Source: Hermetia illucens (Eukaryota; Arthropoda; Insecta; Diptera; Stratiomyidae). Taken from it: DNA of 64,000 nt. Shown piece by piece: positions 33,871 to 42,844 of the stretch (positions are counted from its first letter, which is position 1; every line of letters starts with the position of its first letter). A program made the position numbers and the translations under genes. The notes under the pieces were generated by a model. The model ran no database searches. It had not been told where the DNA came from and saw only the letters and a list, made by a program, of their open reading frames with translations. The stretch is taken from assembly GCF_905115235.1 (NCBI RefSeq), contig NC_051850.1, forward strand, positions 25,917,010 to 25,981,009, given 5' to 3'.

Positions 33871-35120
33871 GGTTAACCAATTATAGAGGTATCACGTTGC
33901 TGAATAGCATCTATAAGGTATTCTTCGTTATCTTGCTATGCTGCTGACCATAAGGAAAAGGCTTCACTCTAGACAAATCACTAACAGATCAAATTTTCTC
34001 TCTACGACAAGCTATGGAAAAAGTCCTGGAACCTGGCCATCAGTTGCACCATACTTTCATCGACTTCAAGAACGCTTATAATATAGGATAGCCAGAGTGA
34101 AACTGCACACAGCCATGAGAGAAATTGGTATCCTAACGTAACTGATAAGAGAGACTAGGCTGGCCCTGTCCAATATGCAAGGCCAGATAAAAATAGCAGG
34201 ATCACTCTCACTCATTCAACATCAACAACGGTCTAAGACATGTTTATGTCCTGTCATTCGTTCTCTTTAACCTGCCCCTGGAGAAAGTAATCCGCGATTC
34301 AGGTATTATTGCAAGAAGCACCATTGTCATTATGGGAAAAACCACCCAAGATGTACAAGCTGTCATCATCAAAATCGAGCAGGCGGCGCGGGATCTTGGG
34401 CTGTACATTAATGAAGGTAAGGCATGGTGGCAACGTCAGTGCCAAAAACCAAAGAACGAACAGCTTCAAATGGCACTGGTCAATCGAAACCAATAAAGAT
34501 AAGAGACTACAACTTTGAGATCGCTGAAAATTGTTCCTATCTAAAATCGAAAATCACAACCTATAACAGCTATGACGATGAAATCCACGCACGGTTGTTG
34601 GCAGTCAACTGAGCTTATTTCAACTTATAAAAACTGTTTCGGTCGAAACGTCTCACCATAGAGTCTAAGCTCTCACTGCACAAGATAATGATCTTGCCAG
34701 TCCTTATGTTCCTCGGAGACCTGGGTTCTTAGGAAGAAAAATTGTGAACTCATGGCCGCGTTCGAGAAAATAATCCTCCTAAGAATTTTGGCCCCCTACA
34801 TGAGGATGAACGATTCCGTAGGGATACCTTGATCGTCTGATTGTGGATAAAACCGGCTCAACAGATTGCGGTGCGCGGATCACGTAATCTGCATGAATGA
34901 AGTTGATCCTGCCGGGAAGTCTATGAGGGCAATATCTATGGTAGAAAAAGAAGACCAGGCAGACCCCGCCTGAGATGGAGCGATGGCGTAGCTCAGGACG
35001 CCAGATAGCTTTTAGGGATGTCGAATTGGTGGACCTCTGCACAAAACCGCGATGTCTGGAGTTCCTTACTGAGGTAGGCTTAGACCAAATATCGGTTGTT
35101 GCGGCGTTGATCATGATGAC
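33870..35120 (+). mobile_element. RTE-B LINE copy, 5'-truncated
   Basis: Starts in RT (QLGIRLTNYRGITLLNSIYK-like) and continues through INEGKAWW, YDDEIHARLLAVN (34,570-34,610), the C-terminal domain and the 3' region to about 35,115, ending GTTGATCATGATGA. It abuts the RNase H LINE on its left. Decayed. Confidence 0.75.
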
Positions 35121-36060
35121 GAGTAATTATGGCAAGTGGTTGTGTTGCCCTAAGATGGGTTGTTCTCGGAACTCAACAATGGGTGACCTGTCAACTGGAT
35201 AACGGGAGATTAGATAGGTGGGTTTCATTATTTCGAGTAGACGTTTCTGAAAATTAAGTGTTTATAAATGCAAAAATACATTTTCATAGAAAAGAGTCTG
35301 GACAACTTTACTGGTTATCAAAAATGGTATCAAGTCGTTCTCTATGAATTTCCCGAATTGAATGGGGACCAATTTTGTAACACTGAGAAGCTCAGAAACG
35401 AATTCAGTTTAAGCGGAATACTGCATAATATACAAAACTGGTTGGGATCTTAACAACGAAAATATCGAGAAGATCATATTTACCAAAGTAGTTGAAGTAA
35501 AGGACCTTGTCCGTGCGACAATTTTTCTCTCCCACGAGCGCATCCAACCTCAACCTGACCCAGGGTCAACCACCAGGATTTGAAGTCCAGCGTTAAAGCC
35601 TGATGAGCAGGATCCAAGACAGATAAAGTGAGAAAGACCAGAATATAAAAAAAACAATCCGGCTCAACATCTCAAATTGACTAGTAAAGAGGGAAGCATA
35701 CGGATATTGACAGGTATTTCGACGAAGTTGGAATTAGGTGTAGGCACGTCTAAGCGAATAAATTTTGCCAATCTTCGAAAGTGTTAGAAAACTCTGCCTT
35801 CTTGGTTTACAAAGTCTTATCCAAAGGATACATAAGTTAGATATAAATAGAGGAAATGATGAGGAAGGACGTAAATCTGTTGATTTTTAAAGGTTGAATT
35901 CACGTCTAGAACACAGAGTATATAACAAACCAATCTATGATGAAGTGCAGCTGATTTCTAAAAATTTGTGAGCAAAAAGTGAACAATTGACAGACCTTTT
36001 AAAACACTGATCCATGCCAAATGCAAGAAAGCATATTGAGGTTCACTACAAACGAATTAA
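35121..36060. other. Unassigned spacer
   Basis: No gene seen. Confidence 0.3.
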
Positions 36061-36115
36061 TAAACACAGACTAATAAATAGCAGTGAAACAACTTAAGCT
36101 CCGTCAGTCAACTCG

Positions 36116-36121
36116 TTTATT
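36116..36121 (-). terminator. Polyadenylation signal AATAAA, copy 7
   Basis: TTTATT on the + strand downstream of the stop codon. Confidence 0.7.
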
Positions 36122-36158
36122 TAGCCATTAAATCAATCCGTCAGAAACAATCCACAAC

Positions 36159-36554
36159 TTAAGCAGCAGCCTTCTTCTTCCAGTAGTCTACAGCTGGGGC
36201 GACGTATCCGGCATGGAAGCCAGTGGCGACTGGAGCAGCAAAAGCTGGAGCAGAGTAGGCAAGTGGAGCAGCAGCAACAGCTGGGGCAGAGTAGGCGACT
36301 GGAGCAGCAGCAACAGCTGGGGCAGAGTAGGCGACTGGAGCAGCAGCAACGGCTGGGGCAGCGTAGGCAACTGACTTAACAATTGGAGCTGAGTAGGCAA
36401 GTGGAGCAGCGGCAACAGCTGGGGCTGTATAAGCAACTGGGGTAGCAGCTACGGCAGCACCTACTACTGGAGCAGAATAGCCGGTGTAAGCTGGGGCGAC
36501 GAATCCAGCAGAGGCAGCGCCGATGAGAGCAAGAGCCAAAACTACGAATTTCAT
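36159..36554 (-). CDS. AAPV-repeat cuticular protein, copy 7 (131 aa)
   Basis: Secreted cuticular protein. The signal peptide MKFVVLALALIGAASA is followed by GFVAPAYTGYSAPVVGAAVAATPVAYTAP, as in copies 1 and 2. It then has AAPLAYSAPIVKSVAY and three consecutive AVAAAPxAYSAP units, so it mixes features of the two subgroups. It ends with one PVATGFHAGYVAPAVDYW block and KKKAAA. The exact repetition of the AVAAAPVAYSAP unit suggests slippage or unequal exchange within the gene. No intron is seen. Confidence 0.92.
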   Translation of the reverse strand: MKFVVLALALIGAASAGFVAPAYTGYSAPVVGAAVAATPVAYTAPAVAAAPLAYSAPIVKSVAYAAPAVAAAPVAYSAPAVAAAPVAYSAPAVAAAPLAYSAPAFAAPVATGFHAGYVAPAVDYWKKKAAA

Positions 36555-36592
36555 TTTGCTTAAGTTGAGAAGTGTCTTTCGGGATGAACAAG

Positions 36593-36710
36593 TCCTGAAT
36601 GATACTTTTCGCTGACTTGATCTCGCTATTTATATTCTAGTCTAGGCTTATGGTTTGATTGAAACCAGTTTTTTGCTCTATATAACTCCATTTTGATAGG
36701 CATAAATTTT
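36593..36710 (-). promoter_or_regulatory. Core promoter of cuticular gene copy 7
   Basis: Initiator ATCATTCAGGA (about 36593-36603), TATAAATAG (36626-36634), AAACTGGTTT (36662-36671; 27 bp gap) and a partial distal block AAAATTTATG (36701-36710), all on the - strand. Confidence 0.75.
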
Positions 36711-37439
36711 AGTGACCAGCTAGAAGATTACTGGCTTCATCTTAGGCAATCTTGAAGATACAAATAAATTACGCATGCATATTAAAAAGTCAGTATCTGA
36801 TTATACGATAAGATACCAAAAAAGTTGTCTGAAAACTTGAAGAGGCAAATAACCACGAAATAAATGAAAAGTTTAGATTCAATTCAGTTTAGGGAAATGA
36901 TAAAACTTATCATTATCTTATTAAATACGGCATACGATATTTCCTAAAATAAAGGTTTTATTATGCAAACTAAGACCTCCTTTATTTAAATAATAATATG
37001 TGAATATAACCACGATATTAGCTACTTAGAAACTAAACTTTTCATACCTCGTCTATGAAATTTTTTGTTTTTCTTTTCCCTCGTTTCTGCTTCTGTGGGT
37101 TTGCTTCAACAGCATATATCTCTGAAATACCTAAGCAAACATACCTATAGCCATATTCTAGGAAAGCAAACATATTTGAGGCTTATATGCACAAATTATC
37201 CTAGTACAACCCTTTGATGTCTGCACTATTAATTCATTTTTCTCAAAAAATGATGATAATAACAGCGTTAACGTTAGTAGATAGTCCATTTATGAATACG
37301 TATGATTTATGGTTTCGATAGCCATACAAGCCATACAAATCATCCAAACAAAGGGGATTTCATTCTCTTTGAAATGCATTGATGCCTAGAATAGATTTGT
37401 TATATCGGTATATACAATACACCCAACAAAATCCTCCAT
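36711..37439. other. Unassigned AT-rich spacer
   Basis: No gene or known repeat recognised. Confidence 0.3.
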
Positions 37440-37716
37440 TCCTCCATACAACACTGTCGGTTGCCTATAAGAAAAGTTGGAGAAAAAATCCCAAGGACCT
37501 AAACATTGCTTCGCAATTTTCCGAAATTAGCCGATTTATGTGGACAGTTTTGACAGAAATAAAAAGCCGACCCAGCAAGGACGTGATTAGATAGTTACTG
37601 AAGCCCACAGGGATCAACCCTTTTCTAATCAAATTGATTAGAACTAAAGATTCCAGTTACAAATAGTCGAGAAAAACAAAAGACTTAAGCCAGAAACTCA
37701 AACTTAAAAACTACTT
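37440..37716. repeat. Dispersed repeat, about 275 bp, first copy
   Basis: Aligns with 42,545-42,830 over nearly its whole length: shared AAGTTGGAGAAAAAATCC, TTTTCCGAAATTAGCCGATT and GACTTAAGCCAGAAACTCAA. Only the right-hand end occurs near 2,281 and 30,065. No coding capacity is seen. Confidence 0.6.
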
Positions 37717-37779
37717 TATTTTAATATTTGTTTGGGGAAATATACCAGGATTGATTAAATTTAAGATTCAACTAATAAA

Positions 37780-37850
37780 CAAGTCGTGAAACCGGAAGCT
37801 TGACGCTTCAGGTATAAAAGGTTTTGTGTTTCCCTATGTGAGGAGCATAA
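37780..37850. repeat. Terminal fragment of the CTATAACTTT/GACA-box family
   Basis: CGGAAGCTTGACGCTTCAGG followed by GGTTTTGTGT matches the left end of the element at 6,755 and the junctions near 18,850 and 22,900. Confidence 0.5.
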
Positions 37851-37851
37851 C

Positions 37852-38473
37852 GTAGTTCTCCATTGGCTTATAGCATTGACCCGAGATATTGAAATCGCTC
37901 AGCTCTGGGCAGGGTACTGCCATTGCCAGAACTGAGCGATTTAAATATCTCGAAAGGCAGGTTACTGCCATTGCCAGAACTCAGCGATTTAAATATCTGG
38001 AGTCAATGCTATCAGCCAATGGAGAACTGCCTAATGAAATTGTTTCACGCATTAATGCAACCTGGATGAAGTGGCATTCCCCAACTGGTGTTCTTTGTGA
38101 TCGACGTATCAGCGCACGTCCCAAATCTAAAATTTACTGCAATATCGTCCGTCTGCCGCTCTCTATAGTTCTGAGTGTTGGCCGACTATAAAGGACAATG
38201 AACGGCGTCTTGCGGTAATGGGGACGAATATGTTGCATTGCACTGGTGGCATGACACGTTTTGATTACGTCTGAAATGAGAATATCCGCGATCGATATGG
38301 GTTTGCACCGATCGTGAGAAAACTGCAAGAGAGGCGTTTTCGATGGTGTGGTCACGTAATTCACGCTATCGAGAATTCAACAACCAATATTGGTCAGAAC
38401 ATCGAAAGCAATGGTAAGCAACCAAAAAGCTGGCCAAAACAATGGTGGCTTGATACGCTGGATGGGGATTTAA
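37852..38473 (+). mobile_element. RTE-A LINE, 5' part of an interrupted copy
   Basis: Encodes the post-RT region (FKYLESMLSANGELPNEIVS, RINATWMKWHSPTGVL; 37,990-38,100) and the C-terminal domain (IVRKLQERRFRWCGHVIHAI near 38,310-38,365, then WLDTLDGDL), cut at the TTAA at 38,470-38,473. The rest lies at 40,413-40,515 beyond a DNA transposon. The first 150 bp are rearranged (see findings). Confidence 0.85.
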
Positions 38474-38875
38474 GCGGGTCATCCCGTGTGTCGGGTTGGA
38501 GAAATCGATTTTTTTTACATGAATTGTATCTATATATAGTGGAGAATATGTAGGCAAAGGGATTTTCCGATATTCCGAGTCGTTCAGAAATTACAGTGTT
38601 AAACAGGTAAGGAGTTTGCAGCCGCGGCTAGAGTACTCGATGAGAAAGAGCATCGAATCTATTTTTACCTGATAGTTGTTTACCTGAGCCTTATAAATTC
38701 GAACACAGGTATAAATATAAAAAGATTTAAAACCAATCAATTGTCTAAACTTATTTGCTGTTTGGAATAAAAAGGGTAATCCAGTCTAGAATAAGCACTG
38801 AATGGCTTTCAAGCTATACTCAGTTATATTTTGTTGTAAGTATTGTGCTGTTTGTGTGTTCAGTGATTTTTTTAA

Positions 38876-38980
38876 ATGGATCGTACGAAGGGAGATCGCT
38901 TTAACGTTCAACGTCATGCTCGCACTAAAAAACGAGTATTTCACTTCGCATCAACATCAGCAAAGGAACTTTTAGCATGA
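38876..38980 (+). pseudogene. Transposase N-terminal remnant (34 aa)
   Basis: MDRTKGDRFNVQRHARTKKR followed by VFHFASTSAKELLA and a stop. A basic start followed by an STSAK motif fits the N-terminus of the same transposase family as the downstream remnant. Much of the middle of the protein is missing between the two pieces. Confidence 0.5.
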
Positions 38981-39693
38981 ACATGGATGTTCCAATTGCG
39001 GCAAGTTTTGTATATTGTATATTGGATTTTGCTGGAGTTTTCTCCGGTATTTCTGCAAATAATAAAATAAAAATAAAAGAGGAATGCGTAGGACATGTCG
39101 AGAAAAGAATGGGAACGCGGCTTAGAAATGCAAAGAGGAATCACAAAGGCATTGGTAGAAAAAGGGCTGGAAAGCTTACTGATATGGTTATTAACAACCT
39201 CACTACATTTTTTGGGCTAGCTATTCGTCGACACCCAAATTCGATAGAAGGAATGAAGCAAGAAATTTGAGCAGCTTTCTTCCATAAATGTTCTACAGAC
39301 AAAAATCCTCAGCATCAAAATTGTCCAGCAGGCGAGGACAGTTGGTGCAAATGGCGCAAAGCGGAAGCTAAAGGGGAACTGGATAATTTCCACCACGAGA
39401 AGGCACCTTTGACTGAAGAAGTTCAAACAGTCATCAAACCAATCTACGAAGATTTGTCACGATATGATCTCTTTAGCAGATGTTTAGGAGCAGAGACCCA
39501 GAAAAGCAATGAGTCGTTAAATGCATTGATCTGGACTTTCGCTCGTAAACACCTTCATTCTGGGGCCAAGGTCGTAGAAATAGCCACTTTTTTGGCTATA
39601 ATTATTTTCAATGAAGGATTCAATGACATTCTCAAAATCCCAGTGACAATGGGATGTCAAGTTGGCCACATATGTTTATGTCGACCGCCGTAA
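38977..39693 (+). pseudogene. Kolobok-like transposase, C-terminal remnant
   Basis: One reading frame interrupted by a TGA at 39,268-39,270. It shows ECVGHVEKRMGTRLRNAK, GKLTDMVINNL, FFGLAIRRHPNSIEGMK, then CSTDKNPQHQNCPAGEDSWC, PIYEDLSRYDLFSRCLGAET and QKSNESLNALIWTFARKH. The Cys/His pattern and the N-E-S-x-N motif mark the back half of the transposase. At roughly 240 codons it is shorter than an intact enzyme, so this copy is non-autonomous. Confidence 0.75.
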
Positions 39694-39992
39694 TAAAACG
39701 CTAATTTGGCGGTCCGAACGACGATCGACTGACCTCGCTAAAAGAGCCAGAATTGAAACCAGAAAGCAACAATCGGCCTTACAAGACTTTTTTGAAGAAA
39801 CGGAGGGTGCTCTCTATGGACCAGGTATAGCAGATTAATGGTGAGTTAAAATTTTACTATTGATAATCACATTTAAATTTTCAAATGCGTTTTTCTCGAA
39901 ACTGCATCTTGAAAATCGGCTGCCACCATAGTTCAAAATCTATCCAACCAAATTCATTGAAATTTTCACGACTTCTTTAATACATATTTCTA

Positions 39993-40146
39993 CGGTCCGC
40001 AAACTAGGATAATTGCAATCGGATGGGTGGTTTTTTTTATTCATAAAAAAAGCAGTAAAAAAACACCAAAATCCAAAAAATGAAGTTTAAAAGCCTACCA
40101 AAAATGTACCTTTTAATATTTTCTAATTATCCTAGTTTGCAGACCG
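39993..40146. repeat. Internal inverted repeat of the DNA transposon
   Basis: CGGTCCGCAAACTAGGATAA (39,993-40,012, extending to 40,014) pairs with 40,125-40,146 with one mismatch over 22 bases. The loop is about 110 bp and AT-rich. Confidence 0.8.
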
Positions 40147-40412
40147 TGAAATATTGTCCACATTAAAATGCCGTTTAGTTTTTTTTCCTCAGATGAACAC
40201 AGCGTCCTTCAGCGTGGCAGCAGAAAAACACCTTTTTTTTAAGATGGATGCATAAATTGACACGTATTCCAAAAACTAGCTACAATATCAAGCTGAAAAA
40301 TTTACCACATATACTAGAGATATCAATAAATATATGGTGAAAAAATCACGTTTCTATCTTTATTCAGTCCTCCAAAATAATTTTTCATTTTCACACGGGA
40401 TGACCCCCTTAA

Positions 40413-40515
40413 AGGTCTCGAGATTACATCCTGATCAAGCATTTGATAAAATAAAATGAGGAAACCGATCACCACGAGCCGACCCCGCTTGTGAACTGAA
40501 GGCTGAAGAAAAAGG
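40413..40515 (+). mobile_element. RTE-A LINE, 3' part of the interrupted copy
   Basis: Continues the copy cut at 38,473: GGTCTCGAGATTACATCCTG, then the region for DPACELKAEEKGK, ending in the purine-rich GGCTGAAGAAAAAGGAAAAG. The TTAA copy is at 40,409-40,412. Confidence 0.85.
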
Positions 40516-40709
40516 AAAAGATGTGAGGAGCGACGAGTGCACGACAGCTCCGTGTAATATAGCTAAAAACTCCATTGCCCTTTATTTTCGAGAAGGCGAT
40601 TTAAATAAATCATTTGATGGAAAGCCCTGTGTTGATAATGGTCACCCTCATACGCTTCACGCTCTGAGTTTAATATTATTAGCGAATGAAAACAATTTAA
40701 CCAGCATCA

Positions 40710-41790
40710 AATATAAAAAAGGCTAGGGAGAATTAGATTCTTCTTGAACGGAATTTTAATATTTCACTCGGATTTCAATTATTCTCGTTAATTATGACGT
40801 CAGCATCTTATTTGTATGGCTTAGGATGCTGTTAATTAGCACGAAATTGATAAGTTTGAACTACTATAACTTTGACACTAATAGTTGGATTTTCATGGAA
40901 CTTGGCATCTGTATGCACGAGACTGTCCTCTATGCAAAATATAATAGTATACTTAGGATGAACTTAAGGGGAGTTTTTTAGTCAATTTCTCACGAACATT
41001 AGATTTCACCTAAGTGTTTTACACAAAACCATAAAAGGGGCTGCAGTTAAGCAGATTCTTCATAAATGCGATTTTAATATTTCAGGCGAACGTCAATTAT
41101 TCCGGGTAATTATGACGTCAACATCTAATTTGCATGGCTTTGCGAGCAGTAAATTCGCGCCAAATTGCTCAGTTTGAACTGCTATAACTTTGGCGTTAAT
41201 TGCGAGATTTTGACAAAATTTAGCACGTATATACGAAATATTGTCCTCTATGCTGGTATATAGGTCCTAGAATGAATTTAAGGGGAGTTTTTCAGTAAAT
41301 TTCTAAATATACTATTAGTAAGTTTATTTGAGCAGATATAGGAATGGGACATATTTTGAGGCCTAGATTTCATCTAGGTGCACCACCATGATTTTTTTCG
41401 GATTTTCAGGTTGGGTAGTTTCCGAAAATGAGTCCTGTCTCACTTCAAGTGCGTACATTTTGACTCCTTACTCACGCACTTTGCAATTTATGCCAAAACT
41501 AATGTCAGTTTCGGAAAGTACAAATTGAGACCTTTCATTTGATACCCTACACAACTATATCCGTATGTATGGAGACCCCCCTTAAATTCAATGTAAAACG
41601 ATGTAACTCACCATATGCGTGAGCGTTTGCAGTTCCCACCTTTCTACCAAATTTGGTGCCAATCGCTACAACTGTCTCCGAGAAAAATGCGTGTGACGGA
41701 CAGATAGACAGACAAACAGACAGTAAACCGATTTTAATAAGGTTTTGTGTTTACACAAAACTGCTTGTGTTTACAAAAAACCTTAAAAGG
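40710..41790. repeat. Tandem copies of the CTATAACTTT/GACA-box family
   Basis: Unit starts at about 40,710 and 41,028 give a 318-bp period (shared AGATTCTTC, AATTATGACGTCA, CTATAACTTTG, AACTTAAGGGGAGTTTTT). The second unit runs on to a GACAGATAGACAGACAAACA box (about 41,698-41,720) and TTTTAATAAGGTTTTGTGT (41,732-41,750), which is inverted relative to ACACAAAACCATAAAA (41,021-41,036). A further unit start appears at about 41,768. The family is unnamed here; a non-autonomous DNA transposon is likely. Confidence 0.6.
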
Positions 41791-42028
41791 AGCACATTTT
41801 CCGCAATGTCACTATCACAAAGAATCGCCAAAGTAAAGAAAGTTCTCGCGCACTCATAGATATCGTAACACAATATCGTAATACTTCTTTCCGTCCACTT
41901 TAGAAGTGCGACAGGATGGATTGGCATATTAGTTGGTTGTCAAATCTAATGTCAAATATTATCGTTGCCTTCAGAAATTTAATTTGTAACAAAACTTAAT
42001 ATCTAGTGTAGGTCTAGGTAGTCTAGTT

Positions 42029-42397
42029 TGGTCTTGAAATATTTATGGAAATTCAGAGAAGGTTTAAACGGTGAGAATCAAAAATACTAAAAACAGAAAT
42101 TCTATTTTCCAATACAACATGATCTGAGCTGTGAAACATTTGATATCTTTTGTCTTTTTAGAAATAAAAGATTGTCACTTGGTTGTAATATGAGGTCCGA
42201 TGAACACAGTGAGTGATTAAACTTTATTGAATATCACTAAAGTTCAAATTGACTCTAAATTTTATTTAGAAAAAGAAAGCTTATATGGAAAGAAGAAAAG
42301 TGCTGTTTTTAGGGTTTTACCGGCAATTATTCGAATTTTTCTCACCTTTTAAACCTTCCCTAGACCTCCACGGACATTTCAAAACCAAGATAAGATA
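42029..42397. repeat. Imperfect inverted repeat with LINE/SINE-type tail
   Basis: Left arm 42,029-42,085 (GAGAAGGTTTAAACGGTGAG) pairs with right arm about 42,338-42,397 (CTCACCTTTTAAACCTTCCC) at roughly 75% over 50 bp. The right arm continues into AATCCGTTCAGCCGTCCTCG ... TTTTTATATATAAGATAATT, a tail common in insect retroposons. Confidence 0.55.
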
Positions 42398-42544
42398 AAT
42401 CCGTTCAGCCGTCCTCGAATTTTAGCGAGACTAACGAACAGCAATTGATTTTTATATATAAGATAATTATAGGCCTGTGGTACTTTTGTTGTGTATAAAA
42501 ATAATGGACTGAAAGGTTTTGTTGTCCCCGAAGAAGGCTGCCAT

Positions 42545-42835
42545 TCCATTCCATATAACGATGTGGGCTGCTCTATAAAATAAGTTGGAGAAAAAATCCG
42601 CAGAAATTAAATTTTGCTTTGTAGTTTTCCGAAATTAGCCGATTTATGTGAAAAAAAACTGCTAGTTTTGACAGAAACAAAAAACCGACCCTGCGAGGAC
42701 GTGACCAGATAGTTACTATAGCCATCAAGTATAAACTCTTTTCTAATCAAATTGTATCAAAACTAAAAATTCCAGTTACAAGCCGTCGAGAAAAACGAAA
42801 GACTTAAGCCAGAAACTCAAACTTAAAAACAAGGA
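42545..42835. repeat. Dispersed repeat, about 285 bp, second copy
   Basis: Homologue of 37,440-37,716. It lies directly before the R1-like LINE. Confidence 0.6.
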
Positions 42836-42844
42836 ACTCACCGA

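Larger units (their letters stand above)
38474..40408 (+). mobile_element. Kolobok-like DNA transposon, TTAA target duplication, 1,935 bp
   Basis: Termini are GCGGGTCATCCCGTGTG (38,474-38,490) and CACACGGGATGACCCCC (40,392-40,408), inverted with one mismatch. TTAA flanks both sides (38,470-38,473 and 40,409-40,412). Removing the element and one TTAA restores the RTE-A line GGGGATTTAAAGGTCTCGAG. Inside are transposase remnants with CVGHVEKRMGTRLRNAK, NPQHQNCPAGEDSWCKWRKA and AETQKSNESLNALIW, the pattern of the Mutator-like transposase domain which, from memory, is used by Kolobok elements. The TTAA duplication excludes a typical MULE (8-9 bp). piggyBac also uses TTAA, but the protein does not look like it. 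Confidence 0.8.
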
